64,000 bases of DNA from positions 1 to 64,000 of the forward strand of contig NZ_LIQZ01000070.1 in assembly GCF_001418655.1 (NCBI RefSeq), read 5' to 3'. Position 1 is the first letter of the stretch. Each line of letters begins with the position of its first letter. A program made the position numbers and the translations under genes. Below are positions 18,184 to 28,364 of the stretch, one piece after another. A model generated the notes under the pieces. It saw nothing but the letters and a program-made list of their open reading frames with translations, was not told the origin of the DNA and made no database searches. This stretch comes from Streptomyces phaeochromogenes. GTDB lineage: Bacteria; Actinomycetota; Actinomycetes; Streptomycetales; Streptomycetaceae.

Positions 18184-18325
18184 GCAGGTGAGTGTACGAG
18201 CCGCCACTGTCAACGCCGCCCGGACGGGCGATTCCGGGGCGGTACTGCAGCCGAGCTGTGACGGACGTCGCACGGTGACCGATGCCTTGCGGCGCCTGGA
18301 TTCAGACAGGTGTTCAGGCCAAAGC

Positions 18326-19123
<798 letters not shown>

Positions 19124-19330
19124 TCAGCCTCCTTGGACGGCGGTGAGGACTTCGACGCGGTCTCCCTCGGAGAGGAGCGTTTTCGACCACTGCGCGCGCG
19201 GGACGACGGTTTCGTTGAGTGCCGCGGCGACACCGGAGGGAGCCGCCGTGAGCGCGGCGACGAGGGTGTCGAGGGCGGTGTCCGGGGCCAGCTGCCGCCG
19301 CTCCCCGTTGACGAAGATGCTCATGCTCAT
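19124..19330 (-). CDS. thiS: Sulfur carrier protein ThiS
   Basis: A 68-aa ubiquitin-like protein ending in the required Gly-Gly (TAVQGG), whose C-terminus is thiocarboxylated and delivers sulfur to ThiG. It contains the beta-grasp segments SIFVNGERRQL and VVPRAQW. Its ATG at 19330 overlaps the thiO stop as ATGA, so it is translationally coupled; a second in-frame ATG is at 19324. Confidence 0.95.
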   Translation of the reverse strand: MSMSIFVNGERRQLAPDTALDTLVAALTAAPSGVAAALNETVVPRAQWSKTLLSEGDRVEVLTAVQGG

Positions 19331-20541
19331 GCGCGCTGCTCCGAGAGTGCGGCGGCACCGAACCGCCTGGGTGTGAACGGGCGGGCCTCGTCCGGGAGTT
19401 CACCGGTGGCCAGGGCGTGCGCCATGACGTCCCCGGTGACGGGCGTGAGCAGTACGCCGTTGCGGTAGTGGCCGGTCGCCAGCAGCAGCCCGGGGAGTGC
19501 GGTCGGGCCGAGCAGGGGCGCGTTGTCGGGGGAGCCCGGGCGCAGTCCGGCCCGCGTCTCGGTGAGCGGCAGCTCGGTGATGCCGGGGACGAGCTCGTGG
19601 GCGTCCCGCAGCAGCTCGTACACACCGCCGGCGGTCACCGTGGTGTCCCAGCCCAGCTCCTCGCTGGTCGCGCCGACGACCAGTTCGCCGCTCTCCCGCG
19701 GCACCAGATAGATGTGGCTGCCGCGCACGACGGCCCGCACGCTGCGGCTCAGGAAGGGCGCGTACCGCTTCGGGACGGTCAGCCGCAGCACCTGTCCCTT
19801 CACGGGGCGCACCGGCGGGAGTACGTCGTCGGGGACGCCCGTCAGGCGCCCGCTGAGGCTGCCCCCGGCGAGCACGACCTGGCCTGCCGAGAGCTCGGTA
19901 CCGTCCGCCGTGACGACTCCGGTGGCCCGGTCCCGTACGACGGTCAGGCGGTCCGCCCACGTCCGGTGGAAGGTCACTCCGGCCCGCTCGCAGGCCGTGA
20001 CCAGGGCCGCGGCCAGTCGCCGCGGATCGACCTGGTGGTCGCTGTCGACCCGGAGCCCGCCGCGCACGCCCGGCGCGAGCATCGGCTCCAGCCGTCGGCA
20101 CTCACGGCCGCTGAGCCACTCCGACTCCAGGCCCGACCGGCGTTGCAGGGCGTGCACTTCGCGCAGATGGGCGCGGTCGTCGGCGTCGAGCGCGACGGCC
20201 AGCGCGCCGCACCGCCGGTATCCGATGTCCTGCCCGGTCGCCTCGGTCAGCTCGGCCGCGAAGTCCGGATAGCGGCGCGCCGAGGCCAGGTTGAGGCCGA
20301 GCAGGGTCTGCTCGCCGTAGTGGAGTTCGGTGACGGCGGCCAGCATCCCGGCCGCCACCTGCGCGGCGCCGCCGCCGGGCTCCGGGTCCACGAGCGCGGT
20401 CGTGAACCCGCGCTGCGCGGCCCGCCAGGCCGTGACGAGACCAATGATCCCGCCCCCGACGACCAGGACGTCGGACGTGCGCCTTGTATCGGCCGCATCG
20501 GTTGTGTCGGGTGTAACGGATGTCTCCGGAGTACGCGACAT
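19327..20541 (-). CDS. thiO: Glycine oxidase ThiO
   Basis: A 404-aa FAD-dependent amine oxidase producing the glycine imine used by thiazole synthase in aerobic bacteria. The dinucleotide-binding motif VLVVGGGIIGLVTAWRAA is near residue 25. Other DAO-family stretches are VDPRRLAAALVTACERAG, VVLAGGSLSG and TETRAGLRPGSPDNAPLLG. An N-terminal Thr/Asp-rich extension of about 22 residues precedes the fold. The ATG at 20541 lies just after the TPP riboswitch, whose 3' end holds the GGAGGGG ribosome site, pointing to control of translation. Confidence 0.95.
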   Translation of the reverse strand: MSRTPETSVTPDTTDAADTRRTSDVLVVGGGIIGLVTAWRAAQRGFTTALVDPEPGGGAAQVAAGMLAAVTELHYGEQTLLGLNLASARRYPDFAAELTEATGQDIGYRRCGALAVALDADDRAHLREVHALQRRSGLESEWLSGRECRRLEPMLAPGVRGGLRVDSDHQVDPRRLAAALVTACERAGVTFHRTWADRLTVVRDRATGVVTADGTELSAGQVVLAGGSLSGRLTGVPDDVLPPVRPVKGQVLRLTVPKRYAPFLSRSVRAVVRGSHIYLVPRESGELVVGATSEELGWDTTVTAGGVYELLRDAHELVPGITELPLTETRAGLRPGSPDNAPLLGPTALPGLLLATGHYRNGVLLTPVTGDVMAHALATGELPDEARPFTPRRFGAAALSEQRA

Positions 20542-20551
20542 GGGCGTCCAG

Positions 20552-20640
20552 CCCCTCCCTTCGCCGGCATGACCCGGATCAGGTTCGTACGGTCGGAGGC
20601 CGTCCCAGCCTCCCTCTCAGCCCGGTGCGTCCGGACTCCC
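20552..20640 (-). ncRNA. TPP riboswitch (THI box)
   Basis: Reading the minus strand, the conserved blocks CTGAGAGGGAGGCT, CCGACCGTACGAACCTGATC and GGGTCATGCCGGCGAAGGGA occur in the proper order and spacing. The element ends at the purine-rich ribosome site of thiO. Bound thiamine pyrophosphate should therefore hide that site and shut off thiO-thiS-thiG. Confidence 0.95.
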
Positions 20641-20704
20641 GCGAGTGCTTTACGTTGGCCACCCTAGCCCTTCGCCCCAACAGCCTGTAAGGGAGCCTTC
20701 ACGC

Positions 20705-21049
20705 ATGGCCCGCTCGCTCGACGGACTCCTCCTCGCCCCGGTCGCCGACCAGGCGCCGGGCCAGGTGGGCACCCGCACCCGGTTCGCCTACCACGAGAAG
20801 GACGGCGAGATCTGGGCCGAGTACGCGGGCGGCGACGTCGTACGCGGCCACCTCGTGGGCACACGCGCCGGCGACCGGCTCGACTTCCGGTACGTGCAGC
20901 TGAAGGCGGACGGCACCACCTCGTCCGGGCACTGCGTGTCCCAGGTCGTCGAACTCGCCGACGGGCGCGTGCGCCTGGAGGAGACCTGGGAGTGGGAGTC
21001 CCAGGAGGGCAGCGGGACAAGTGTGGTCGAAGAGGTCAACGAGGGCTGA
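20705..21049 (+). CDS. Conserved small protein, sometimes labelled N-acetylglutamate synthase
   Basis: A 114-aa cytoplasmic protein with a predicted beta-rich lipocalin-like pattern. It matches a widespread family seen by its FRYVQLKADGTTSSGHC core, the RLRLEETWEW-like block (here VRLEETWEWES) and the C-terminal SGTSVVEEV. Databases often call such proteins n-acetylglutamate synthase. They lack the acetyltransferase fold, so I regard that label as unsupported. The ATG at 20705 follows AAGGGAG. It is divergent from thiO and shares its promoter region. Confidence 0.8.
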   Translation: MARSLDGLLLAPVADQAPGQVGTRTRFAYHEKDGEIWAEYAGGDVVRGHLVGTRAGDRLDFRYVQLKADGTTSSGHCVSQVVELADGRVRLEETWEWESQEGSGTSVVEEVNEG

Positions 21050-21079
21050 CGCTGTGCAACAGCTCACCGATCGCGCCCC

Positions 21080-21109
21080 CTGACCGACGATTTCACCAGT
21101 GTCTATGGT
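21080..21109 (+). promoter_or_regulatory. Leaderless promoter of the FAD oxidoreductase gene
   Basis: CTGACC at 21080-21085 and TATGGT at 21104-21109 are separated by 18 bp. The -10 box ends 6 bp before the GTG at 21116, so transcription would start at the start codon. Confidence 0.6.
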
Positions 21110-21115
21110 GATCGT

Positions 21116-22345
21116 GTGAGTGAGCAGACGCAGGGACTGAGCCCGGCGGCGCGACGGAGCGCCGTGATCGTCGGGGCGGGCATGGCCGGTGTACAGACCG
21201 CCGTCGCCCTGCGGGAGAGGGGCTTCACTGGAAGCGTGACCCTGATCGGCGCGGAGCCCCACCAGCCGTACGACCGGCCCCCGCTGTCCAAGGCCGTACT
21301 GCTCGGCAAGGCCGAGGGCTCCGCCTTCGACGTCGACTTCGAAGCGCTCGACGTAGAGCTCCGCCTGGGGCTCGAAGTGACCGGTGTGCACCCCTCGCGG
21401 CATGAACTCGACACGGTCGACGGCCCGGTTCCGTACGACGTCCTCGTCATCGCCACCGGCGCCGAGCCGATCCAACTGCCGGGCGCCCAGGGCGTACCCG
21501 GCGTCCATCTGCTGCGCACGCTCGACGACGCCGAGCGGCTGCGTCCCGTCCTCGCCAGGCAGCACGACATCGTGGTGGTGGGCGCGGGCTGGATCGGCGC
21601 CGAGTTCGCCACGGCGGCGCGCGAGGCGGGCTGCGCGGTGACCGTCGTCGAGGCCGCCGACCGGCCGCTCGCCGGTGTGCTGCCCGAGGAGGTGGCCGCT
21701 CCGATGGCCGCCTGGTACGCGGACAGCGGGGCGGTGTTGCGCACCCACGCGCGCGTGGAGCGCGTCGAGCCCGGCGAGGTGGTGCTCGACGACGGTTCGC
21801 GGCTGCCCGCGGGCGCCGTCGTCGTCGGTATCGGGGCCCGGCCCGCCACGGCCTGGCTGGCCGGTTCCGGGATCGAGCTCGGCGCCCGTCGCGAGATCGT
21901 CGCGGACGACCACCTGCGCACCTCCGCCCCGGACGTGTACGCGGTCGGCGACTGCGCCTCGTTCCCGTCCGGCCGCTACGGCGAGCGCCTGCTGGTCCAC
22001 CACTGGGACAACGCCCTCCAGGGCCCGCGCACGGTCGCCGCGAACATCGTCGGCGAGACGTCCGCCGCGTACGACCCCGTGCCGTACTTCTGGTCCGAGC
22101 AGTTCGGCCGCTTCGTCCAGTACGCGGGCCATCACGGGTCCGCCGACGCCATGGTGTGGCGCGGGGACCCGGTCGGACCGTCCTGGTCGGTGTGCTGGCT
22201 CCGCGAGGGCCGCCTGGTCGCGGTCCTGGCGGTGGGACGGCCTCGGGACCTGGCCCAGGGCAAGCGGCTGATCGAGGCGGGCACGCCGATGGATTCCGGG
22301 CTCCTGCCGGATCCCGCACTGCCGCTCAAGGGCGCGACCGCCTGA
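21116..22345 (+). CDS. FAD-dependent NAD(P)H oxidoreductase, ferredoxin-reductase type
   Basis: A 409-aa flavoprotein resembling ferredoxin/rubredoxin reductases. The FAD motif is AVIVGAGMAGVQTAVALRE (residues 17-35), followed by YDRPPLSK. The NAD(P)H motif is IVVVGAGWIGAEFATAAREAG near residue 152, and the second FAD motif is DVYAVGDCASFPS near residue 276. The C-terminal reductase domain follows. It would pass electrons from NAD(P)H to a small iron-sulfur protein, perhaps for a cytochrome P450; no such partner is adjacent. No ribosome site precedes GTG 21116, and a promoter geometry indicates a leaderless mRNA. Confidence 0.92.
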   Translation: MSEQTQGLSPAARRSAVIVGAGMAGVQTAVALRERGFTGSVTLIGAEPHQPYDRPPLSKAVLLGKAEGSAFDVDFEALDVELRLGLEVTGVHPSRHELDTVDGPVPYDVLVIATGAEPIQLPGAQGVPGVHLLRTLDDAERLRPVLARQHDIVVVGAGWIGAEFATAAREAGCAVTVVEAADRPLAGVLPEEVAAPMAAWYADSGAVLRTHARVERVEPGEVVLDDGSRLPAGAVVVGIGARPATAWLAGSGIELGARREIVADDHLRTSAPDVYAVGDCASFPSGRYGERLLVHHWDNALQGPRTVAANIVGETSAAYDPVPYFWSEQFGRFVQYAGHHGSADAMVWRGDPVGPSWSVCWLREGRLVAVLAVGRPRDLAQGKRLIEAGTPMDSGLLPDPALPLKGATA

Positions 22346-22473
22346 GCGCTCCGCGGTGGCGCTCCGCCGGTCTGCCCGGTCGGAGGCCGTCCGGTGTCTG
22401 CGGGGCCGCGGGCGTGACACGGTCGCACCGGCCCGGGTACCGACTGTCAGTCCGAGATGGCAGGCTTGTGTTC

Positions 22474-22845
22474 GTGACCGAGATTGACGCAAAGATCGAT
22501 GCTCTCGTCCCCGCCTGGCTCACCCTCCCCGACATCGCCGAACAGCTCGGCGTCGAGGTGACCCGCGTTCGGCAACTGGTCAAGGAAGGCCAGGTCATCG
22601 CCGTACGCCGTGGTGAGAACCGCGCGCTGCACGTCCCCGCCGCTTTCATCGACGGGGCCGAACAGAAGGTCGTCAAGGGCCTGACCGGCACTTTGACGCT
22701 CCTGCGGGACGACGGCTTCTCCGACGAAGAGATGCTCGAGTGGCTCTTCACCCCCGACGAGAGCCTGCCCGGTACGCCCGCGCAGGCTCTGAGCGAGAAT
22801 CGCGGCACGGAGGTGAAGCGTCGCGCCCAGGCGCTCGCCGTCTGA
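22474..22845 (+). CDS. Rv2175c-family DNA-binding protein
   Basis: A 123-aa basic protein. The N-terminal winged helix-turn-helix reads WLTLPDIAEQLGVEVTRVRQLVKEGQ and resembles excisionase/MerR-type DNA-binding domains. The C-terminal half (FIDGAEQKVVKGLTGTLTLL and DEEMLEWLFTPDESLPGTPAQAL) matches the actinobacterial Rv2175c family, whose mycobacterial member binds DNA and is phosphorylated by a Ser/Thr kinase. A PASTA kinase gene lies 4 kb away. GTG at 22474 is preferred; GTG 22468 is also in frame. Confidence 0.85.
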   Translation: MTEIDAKIDALVPAWLTLPDIAEQLGVEVTRVRQLVKEGQVIAVRRGENRALHVPAAFIDGAEQKVVKGLTGTLTLLRDDGFSDEEMLEWLFTPDESLPGTPAQALSENRGTEVKRRAQALAV

Positions 22846-22922
22846 CCTGATCACGCCGTCCGGCGTACGGGCCGCGATCCTCACGGCCCGTACGCCACCG
22901 ACACGACACGGGGGACCCACGC

Positions 22923-23573
22923 ATGCCCGAATCCACCGCACGCGCCCGGCTCGCCGACGCCCGGGTGTACCTCTGCACGGACGCCCGCAGGCGCCAGGGC
23001 GACCTCGCCGACTTCCTGGACGCGGTCCTGGCGAACGGCGTGGACATCGTGCAGCTGCGGGACAAGGGCATGGAGGCGGCCGAGGAGCTGGAGCACCTCG
23101 CCGTCCTCGCGGACGCCTGCCGTCGGCACGGCACGCTGCTCGCGGTGAACGACCGGGCGGACGTCGCCCACGCCATCGGCGCCGACGTGCTGCACCTGGG
23201 CCAGGGCGACCTTCCGGTGCCCGCCGCCCGGGCGATCCTCGGCGACGACGTCCTGATCGGCCGTTCCACGCACGCCGATGCGGAGGCCGGGGCCGCCGCC
23301 GTCCAGGAGGGCGTGGACTACTTCTGCACCGGCCCCTGCTGGCCGACGCCCACCAAGCCCGGCCGCCACGCGCCGGGCCTCCCGCTGGTCCGGCACACGG
23401 CCGCGCTCGCCACGGACCGCCCCTGGTTCGCCATCGGCGGCATCGACCTCGGCAACCTCGACGAGGTGCTCGAAGCGGGCGCCCGCCGCGTCGTCGTCGT
23501 ACGGGCGATCACCGAGGCCGACGATCCGGGCGCCGCGGCGGCGGAGTTCGCGAAGCGCCTGCGTCACGCGTAG
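22923..23573 (+). CDS. thiE: Thiamine-phosphate synthase
   Basis: A 216-aa TIM-barrel enzyme joining the pyrimidine and thiazole phosphates to give thiamine phosphate. Pyrophosphate- and substrate-binding segments are seen as [66 protein letters not shown] and [12 protein letters not shown]. The ATG at 22923 follows GGGGGA. It stands apart from thiO-thiS-thiG and has no THI box of its own, so its control may differ. Confidence 0.95.
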   Translation: MPESTARARLADARVYLCTDARRRQGDLADFLDAVLANGVDIVQLRDKGMEAAEELEHLAVLADACRRHGTLLAVNDRADVAHAIGADVLHLGQGDLPVPAARAILGDDVLIGRSTHADAEAGAAAVQEGVDYFCTGPCWPTPTKPGRHAPGLPLVRHTAALATDRPWFAIGGIDLGNLDEVLEAGARRVVVVRAITEADDPGAAAAEFAKRLRHA

Positions 23574-23609
23574 GTGACCCGAGGCGGGAGCCCGGGGGTG
23601 CGGTCGACC

Positions 23610-23655
23610 GAGTGGGCAGTTGTCGGAGTGGGCAGTTGTCCGAGTGGTGGACAAC
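23610..23655. repeat. Tandem 16-bp repeat and inverted repeat upstream of metF
   Basis: GAGTGGGCAGTTGTCG (23610-23625) is repeated as GAGTGGGCAGTTGTCC (23626-23641), and a third partial copy starts at 23642. GTTGTCC (23635-23641) and GGACAAC (23649-23655) form a perfect 7-bp inverted repeat with a 7-bp spacer. They end 34 bp before the metF -35 box, a place for an operator. Confidence 0.6.
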
Positions 23656-23689
23656 AAATCGACAAAACGGGCAAAATTCCCGGATCCGG

Positions 23690-24648
<959 letters not shown>

Positions 24649-24705
24649 ACCGGTCGCATCGTCGTACGACACACTGCGTAGCGGTCACCTGGGAGAGGGG
24701 CGTAC

Positions 24706-25692
24706 ATGGGCTGGACGGTCCTCTACATCGCATTCGGCATCGTCGCGCTATGGCTGCTCGGCGAGGTACTGCTGCAGTACAAGGCGCGGCTGCGCTGGCG
24801 GCTGCTCGCCTTCGCCGGCTTCCTCGGGGTGGTCCTCGGTGTCCTGATTCCGAACGTGCTGGTCATCGGCCTGGGTGCCGCGGCCTTCGCCGTCGGACAG
24901 ACGTACGTCACGCTCTCGTTCCGCAGCGGATTCGCCTCCGGCTGGGCCGTCAACGGCCTCGGCGGCGGACGCACCGGCTCCAGCAAGCGCCGCCGCGGCG
25001 AGGAGCGCAAGGACCCGACCCTTGAGGTCTCCGACCTCCACGCCGCGGAGACCACGACGTTTCCCAGCCAGGACTTCGGCCAGGACGACCCCTACGGGCG
25101 CGACGACTCGGTCTTCGGCCAACGCCCCACGGCCGCCGCCGAGTCGACCTCCGTCTACGAGCCGCAGCCGCTGCCCGACGACACGGGTCAGTACGGCGTG
25201 TACAGCGACGCCGCCTACGCTGCCGCCACCGACCCGGCGTACGCGGCTGCCGCGCAGGCCCAGGGACAGGGACAGGGACAGCAGGGCCAGGACCCGCTCG
25301 GCCAGAACTACGGGTACGACGGCTACTCCGGCTACGACCAGCAGCAGTACGGCTACGACACCGGGCAGCAACAGCAGTACGCCGCCTACTCCGACCCGTA
25401 CATCGGCACGCAGGCCTATGACGCCGCGTCGTACGGGCAGCCCTACGACGCCTCGCAGCAGCAGTACACGCAGCAGGGCTACACCCAGGACCCGTACGCC
25501 ACCAACGGCGGTTACGCCGCTGAGACCCCGGCCGGCGGTGTATGGGTGCCTCAGCAGCGCAACACCGAGGACCCGTACGGCGGCGAACTCCCGCCGGAGC
25601 AGTCGTATCCGTACGACGGCAACGGGAACAACGGGACCAATGGCGGCAACGGACAGCAGGGCGGCGGGTACGACGAGCAGTACCGGTTCTGA
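24706..25692 (+). CDS. Membrane protein with Gln/Tyr/Gly-rich low-complexity tail
   Basis: A 328-aa protein of unknown function. Residues 1-70 hold two to three hydrophobic helices (WTVLYIAFGIVALWLLGEVLL and a longer stretch around GVLIPNVLVIGLGAAAFAVG). A basic stop-transfer segment (SSKRRRGEERK) follows. Residues from about 150 to the end are low complexity, rich in Gln, Tyr, Gly, Asp and Ala (repeats such as GYDQQQYGYD and GQGQGQQGQ), like prion-type or condensate-forming sequences. The ATG at 24706 follows GGGAGAGGGG. The tail should lie in the cytoplasm if the basic segment orients the helices. Confidence 0.85.
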   Translation: MGWTVLYIAFGIVALWLLGEVLLQYKARLRWRLLAFAGFLGVVLGVLIPNVLVIGLGAAAFAVGQTYVTLSFRSGFASGWAVNGLGGGRTGSSKRRRGEERKDPTLEVSDLHAAETTTFPSQDFGQDDPYGRDDSVFGQRPTAAAESTSVYEPQPLPDDTGQYGVYSDAAYAAATDPAYAAAAQAQGQGQGQQGQDPLGQNYGYDGYSGYDQQQYGYDTGQQQQYAAYSDPYIGTQAYDAASYGQPYDASQQQYTQQGYTQDPYATNGGYAAETPAGGVWVPQQRNTEDPYGGELPPEQSYPYDGNGNNGTNGGNGQQGGGYDEQYRF

Positions 25693-25744
25693 GTGAGCCG
25701 GCAGTAACGGTTCCGGTCAGTACCCGTACTGGGTGAGTCGGTGC

Positions 25745-25771
25745 CGACCGGGGCTCAACGCGCCCCGGTCG
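25745..25771. terminator. Terminator hairpin in a convergent gap
   Basis: A 10-bp perfect stem pairs 25745-25754 with 25762-25771 around a 7-nt loop. It lies between two convergent genes and may serve both, though no long T run follows. Confidence 0.65.
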
Positions 25772-25789
25772 TCGTCCCGTCGCCGTCAC

Positions 25790-27301
25790 TCACTGCGAGC
25801 CCCGGAAGTCCGGCCCCTCCACGACGAGTCCGGCGACCAGCGCGCCTGACATCCCCGCGTGCGGCAGACCGCCGCCGGGGTGCGCCCAGCCGCCGACCGT
25901 GAACAGGCCCGGTACACGCGTGCTGTTGGCGGGCCGCAGCAGTGTGCCCTCCGCGCCGGCCAGCGCGGGAGCGGGCACGGCGCCGCCCTCGGCACCCGTC
26001 TCCCTCTCCGTGTCCACCGGGGTGCGGACCTCGCGCCACAGCACGCGCTCGCGCAGGCCCGGTATCGCCCGCTCGGCGGCCTCGACCATGCGGTCGGCGA
26101 AGGCGTCGGCAGTACCGTCGGCGGTCCAGTCGTGGTGTGCCAGGGACGGCACCGTCGCCGTGAGCACCATGGACTCGTGGTCGTCGTCCGGGCGCAGCAG
26201 CGGATCGTCCGGCCGGTCCACCCACACGGTGGGCCGCGTCGCCGGCCTGCCGATCTCGAAGAGGGTCATCTCGTCGGCCTGGTCCGTCGTGTGCACGACC
26301 GTACGGTGTACGGCTCCGGGCTCGCGCGGGCCGCGCAGCGCGAGGCAGACGACGACCTTGCCGCAGGTCAGGGACGCGGGGTGTGACTCGGGCGCGTCAC
26401 CCTCGTACAGACTGTCGCGACCCGTCAGGGCCTTCAGGAGCTCCTGCGGGCCGCCCACGACGAAGTCCGCCTCGGCGACGGTCCCGTCGCGCAGTTCCAC
26501 GCCCGCCGCCCGGCCGTCCTTCTCGGTGACCGAGACGACCTCGGCGTCGAAGACGAACTCCACCCGGCGGGCCAGGCACCGCTCGTACACGGCGCGCGCC
26601 AACTCACGGATTCCGCCGCGCAGATACCAGGCGCCGAAGGCGTGCTCCATGTACGGCAGGACCGCCGCGCTCGCCGGGGCGGTGTGCGGGTCGAGGCCGT
26701 ACGCGAGCGCGTGGCTCTCCAGGAGGGCGGCGAGACGGGGGTCGGCCAGCTCCCACGCGCCGACCTCCGCGAGGGTCCGTGCCGTGCGGGTGCGCAGCAG
26801 CCGGCGCTGCCGCAGCGCGGGGTAGGGCTCACGCTCGGCCAGCACCTGCCAGTTGGGCCACAGCGGCTCCTCCAGGAGCGGGCGGCGCGTCCGGTCCCAG
26901 GCCTCGCGCGCCCGGACCAGGAAGTCGCCCCAGCGCTCGCCCGCGCCCGCCCCCAGGGCCTCGTCCAGGGCCGAGACGACCCCCGCGCGGGAGGCGTTGG
27001 GCAGCGAGACGTCCGTGCCGTCGGCGAAGACGTGCCGTGCCGCCGGGTCGACCTGGACCAGGTCGACGCAGGCCTCCAGGGGCTCCTTGCCCGTCTTGAC
27101 GAACAGGTCGCGGTAGACCGCGGGCAGTTGGAGCAGCCCCGGGCCGGTGTCGAAGGCGAAGCCGTCACGCTCGAAGCGGCCCACCGCCCCGCCGTACGTC
27201 GCCGCGCGCTCGTACACCACCACCCGGTGGCCCGCGACGGCCAGCCGGGCGGCGGCTGCCATCGCGCCCATGCCTGCGCCGATCACCGCAATTCGTGCCA
27301 T
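25790..27301 (-). CDS. CrtI-like FAD-dependent oxidoreductase
   Basis: A 503-aa flavoprotein of the phytoene desaturase/amine oxidase group. The N-terminal dinucleotide motif is ARIAVIGAGMGAMAAAARLAVAGHRVVVYER, followed by DTGPGLLQLPAVYRDLF. The C-terminal FAD signature is PGLFTVGGWAHPGGGLPHAGMSGALVAG. Carotene-type desaturases or isomerases share these features, but there are no other carotenoid genes nearby, so the substrate is open. The start is ATG 27301, with TAAAGT at -13 to -8 suggesting a nearly leaderless mRNA. Confidence 0.88.
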   Translation of the reverse strand: MARIAVIGAGMGAMAAAARLAVAGHRVVVYERAATYGGAVGRFERDGFAFDTGPGLLQLPAVYRDLFVKTGKEPLEACVDLVQVDPAARHVFADGTDVSLPNASRAGVVSALDEALGAGAGERWGDFLVRAREAWDRTRRPLLEEPLWPNWQVLAEREPYPALRQRRLLRTRTARTLAEVGAWELADPRLAALLESHALAYGLDPHTAPASAAVLPYMEHAFGAWYLRGGIRELARAVYERCLARRVEFVFDAEVVSVTEKDGRAAGVELRDGTVAEADFVVGGPQELLKALTGRDSLYEGDAPESHPASLTCGKVVVCLALRGPREPGAVHRTVVHTTDQADEMTLFEIGRPATRPTVWVDRPDDPLLRPDDDHESMVLTATVPSLAHHDWTADGTADAFADRMVEAAERAIPGLRERVLWREVRTPVDTERETGAEGGAVPAPALAGAEGTLLRPANSTRVPGLFTVGGWAHPGGGLPHAGMSGALVAGLVVEGPDFRGSQ

Positions 27302-27391
27302 GCCAGGGACTTTATCGGCCGCCACTGACAGCCGGCCTCCGGGCCTGTGCGGCGGGGGGCCGACCCAGGGCAGCCGGAGGTCGGTCCCGGG

Positions 27392-28006
27392 TCAGCCCGG
27401 TCGGCGGCCCACCCGTTCCGCGAGTCGTTTCTCCTCGCGGCGCTGGGCCCTGCGGCGCAGGAACCGTCTGATCCGCGAGATCAGGAAGTAGAGCACCACC
27501 AGACCGGTCACCAGCAGGACGGCCGCGATGATCGCCGCGGCCTGCGGGTTGAACATCGCGAAGGTGATGATCCCGGCGACCCCGAGATCCTCGGCGGTGC
27601 TCAGCACGAAGTTGCTGAACGGCTCCGGCGAGGTGTTGACCGCCATCCGCGTCCCGGCCTTGACGGTGTGGCTGGCGAGCGCCGACGAGCCGCCGATCGC
27701 CCCGGCCGCCAGCTCGGACAGCGAACCGCTCTGCCCGGCCAGCAGCGCCGCGACGACGGCCCCGGACACCGGGCGGATCACGGTGTGGACGCTGTCCCAC
27801 ACCGAGTCCACGTACGGGATCTTGTCGGCGACGGCCTCGCAGGCGAACAGGACGCCCGCCGCGATGAGGACCTCGGGGCGCTGCAGCGACTCGGGCACCT
27901 CGTCGGTCAGCCCGGTCGCGCCGAAGAGGCCGAGAAGCAGCACCACCGCGTACGCGTTGATGCCGCTGGCCCAGCCGCTGGTGAAGACCAGGGGGAGTAC
28001 GGACAC
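27392..28006 (-). CDS. DUF4126 membrane protein
   Basis: A 204-aa integral membrane protein of unknown function. It begins SVLPLVFTSGWASGINAYAV, the hallmark of DUF4126, and has about five hydrophobic helices, ending in a very basic cytoplasmic tail (RRFLRRRAQRREEKRLAERVGRR). The start used is GTG 28006, where homologues begin and where TACGAT lies 8-13 bp upstream as for a leaderless mRNA. An in-frame ATG at 28048 would add 14 residues. It is transcribed in the same direction as the CrtI-like gene. Confidence 0.82.
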   Translation of the reverse strand: MSVLPLVFTSGWASGINAYAVVLLLGLFGATGLTDEVPESLQRPEVLIAAGVLFACEAVADKIPYVDSVWDSVHTVIRPVSGAVVAALLAGQSGSLSELAAGAIGGSSALASHTVKAGTRMAVNTSPEPFSNFVLSTAEDLGVAGIITFAMFNPQAAAIIAAVLLVTGLVVLYFLISRIRRFLRRRAQRREEKRLAERVGRRPG

Positions 28007-28238
28007 GGAGGCGATCGTAACCAGTCGGCAACGGCGCGTCCTGGGCATGAGTGCGTACGGCTGAGTATCCGTACCTAGGGAGTGAGTTGAGTACGCGCGC
28101 GGATGGGTGCCGACCTGCGTGAACGAGAGAGTGGAGGCACGGAAAGGGGCGCGGCTCCGGTACCGCCGACACGGGGCGGCGGAACGGTGCAGCGCCCTTG
28201 TCCGCTCCTTCCGCCGAGAAACTCGGCGGGAGCGAGAC

Positions 28239-28316
28239 ACGGGGGGACCCGGGGGAGACCGGAACGGGGGAACCAACGGGGAGTACGGGGAAACACGGGG
28301 GAGCACAGATGGGGCG
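28239..28316 (+). other. G-run cluster with a canonical G-quadruplex motif
   Basis: Seven runs of four to six G lie within 78 bp. The segment 28266-28301 has four runs of at least four G separated by loops of 7, 5 and 6 bases, a full four-tetrad quadruplex motif. It lies in the 359-bp space (28007-28364) between the TetR gene and the DUF4126 gene, a space that otherwise contains no convincing gene. Confidence 0.6.
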
Positions 28317-28364
28317 CCGGTCCGGCGTGGCCCGCGGGGGACGCGGCCACTCCGGACCGGCGCT

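Noticed and set aside
25790..27301. Carotenoid biosynthesis cluster
   Set aside because: Only one CrtI-like protein is present; no phytoene synthase or cyclase is adjacent.
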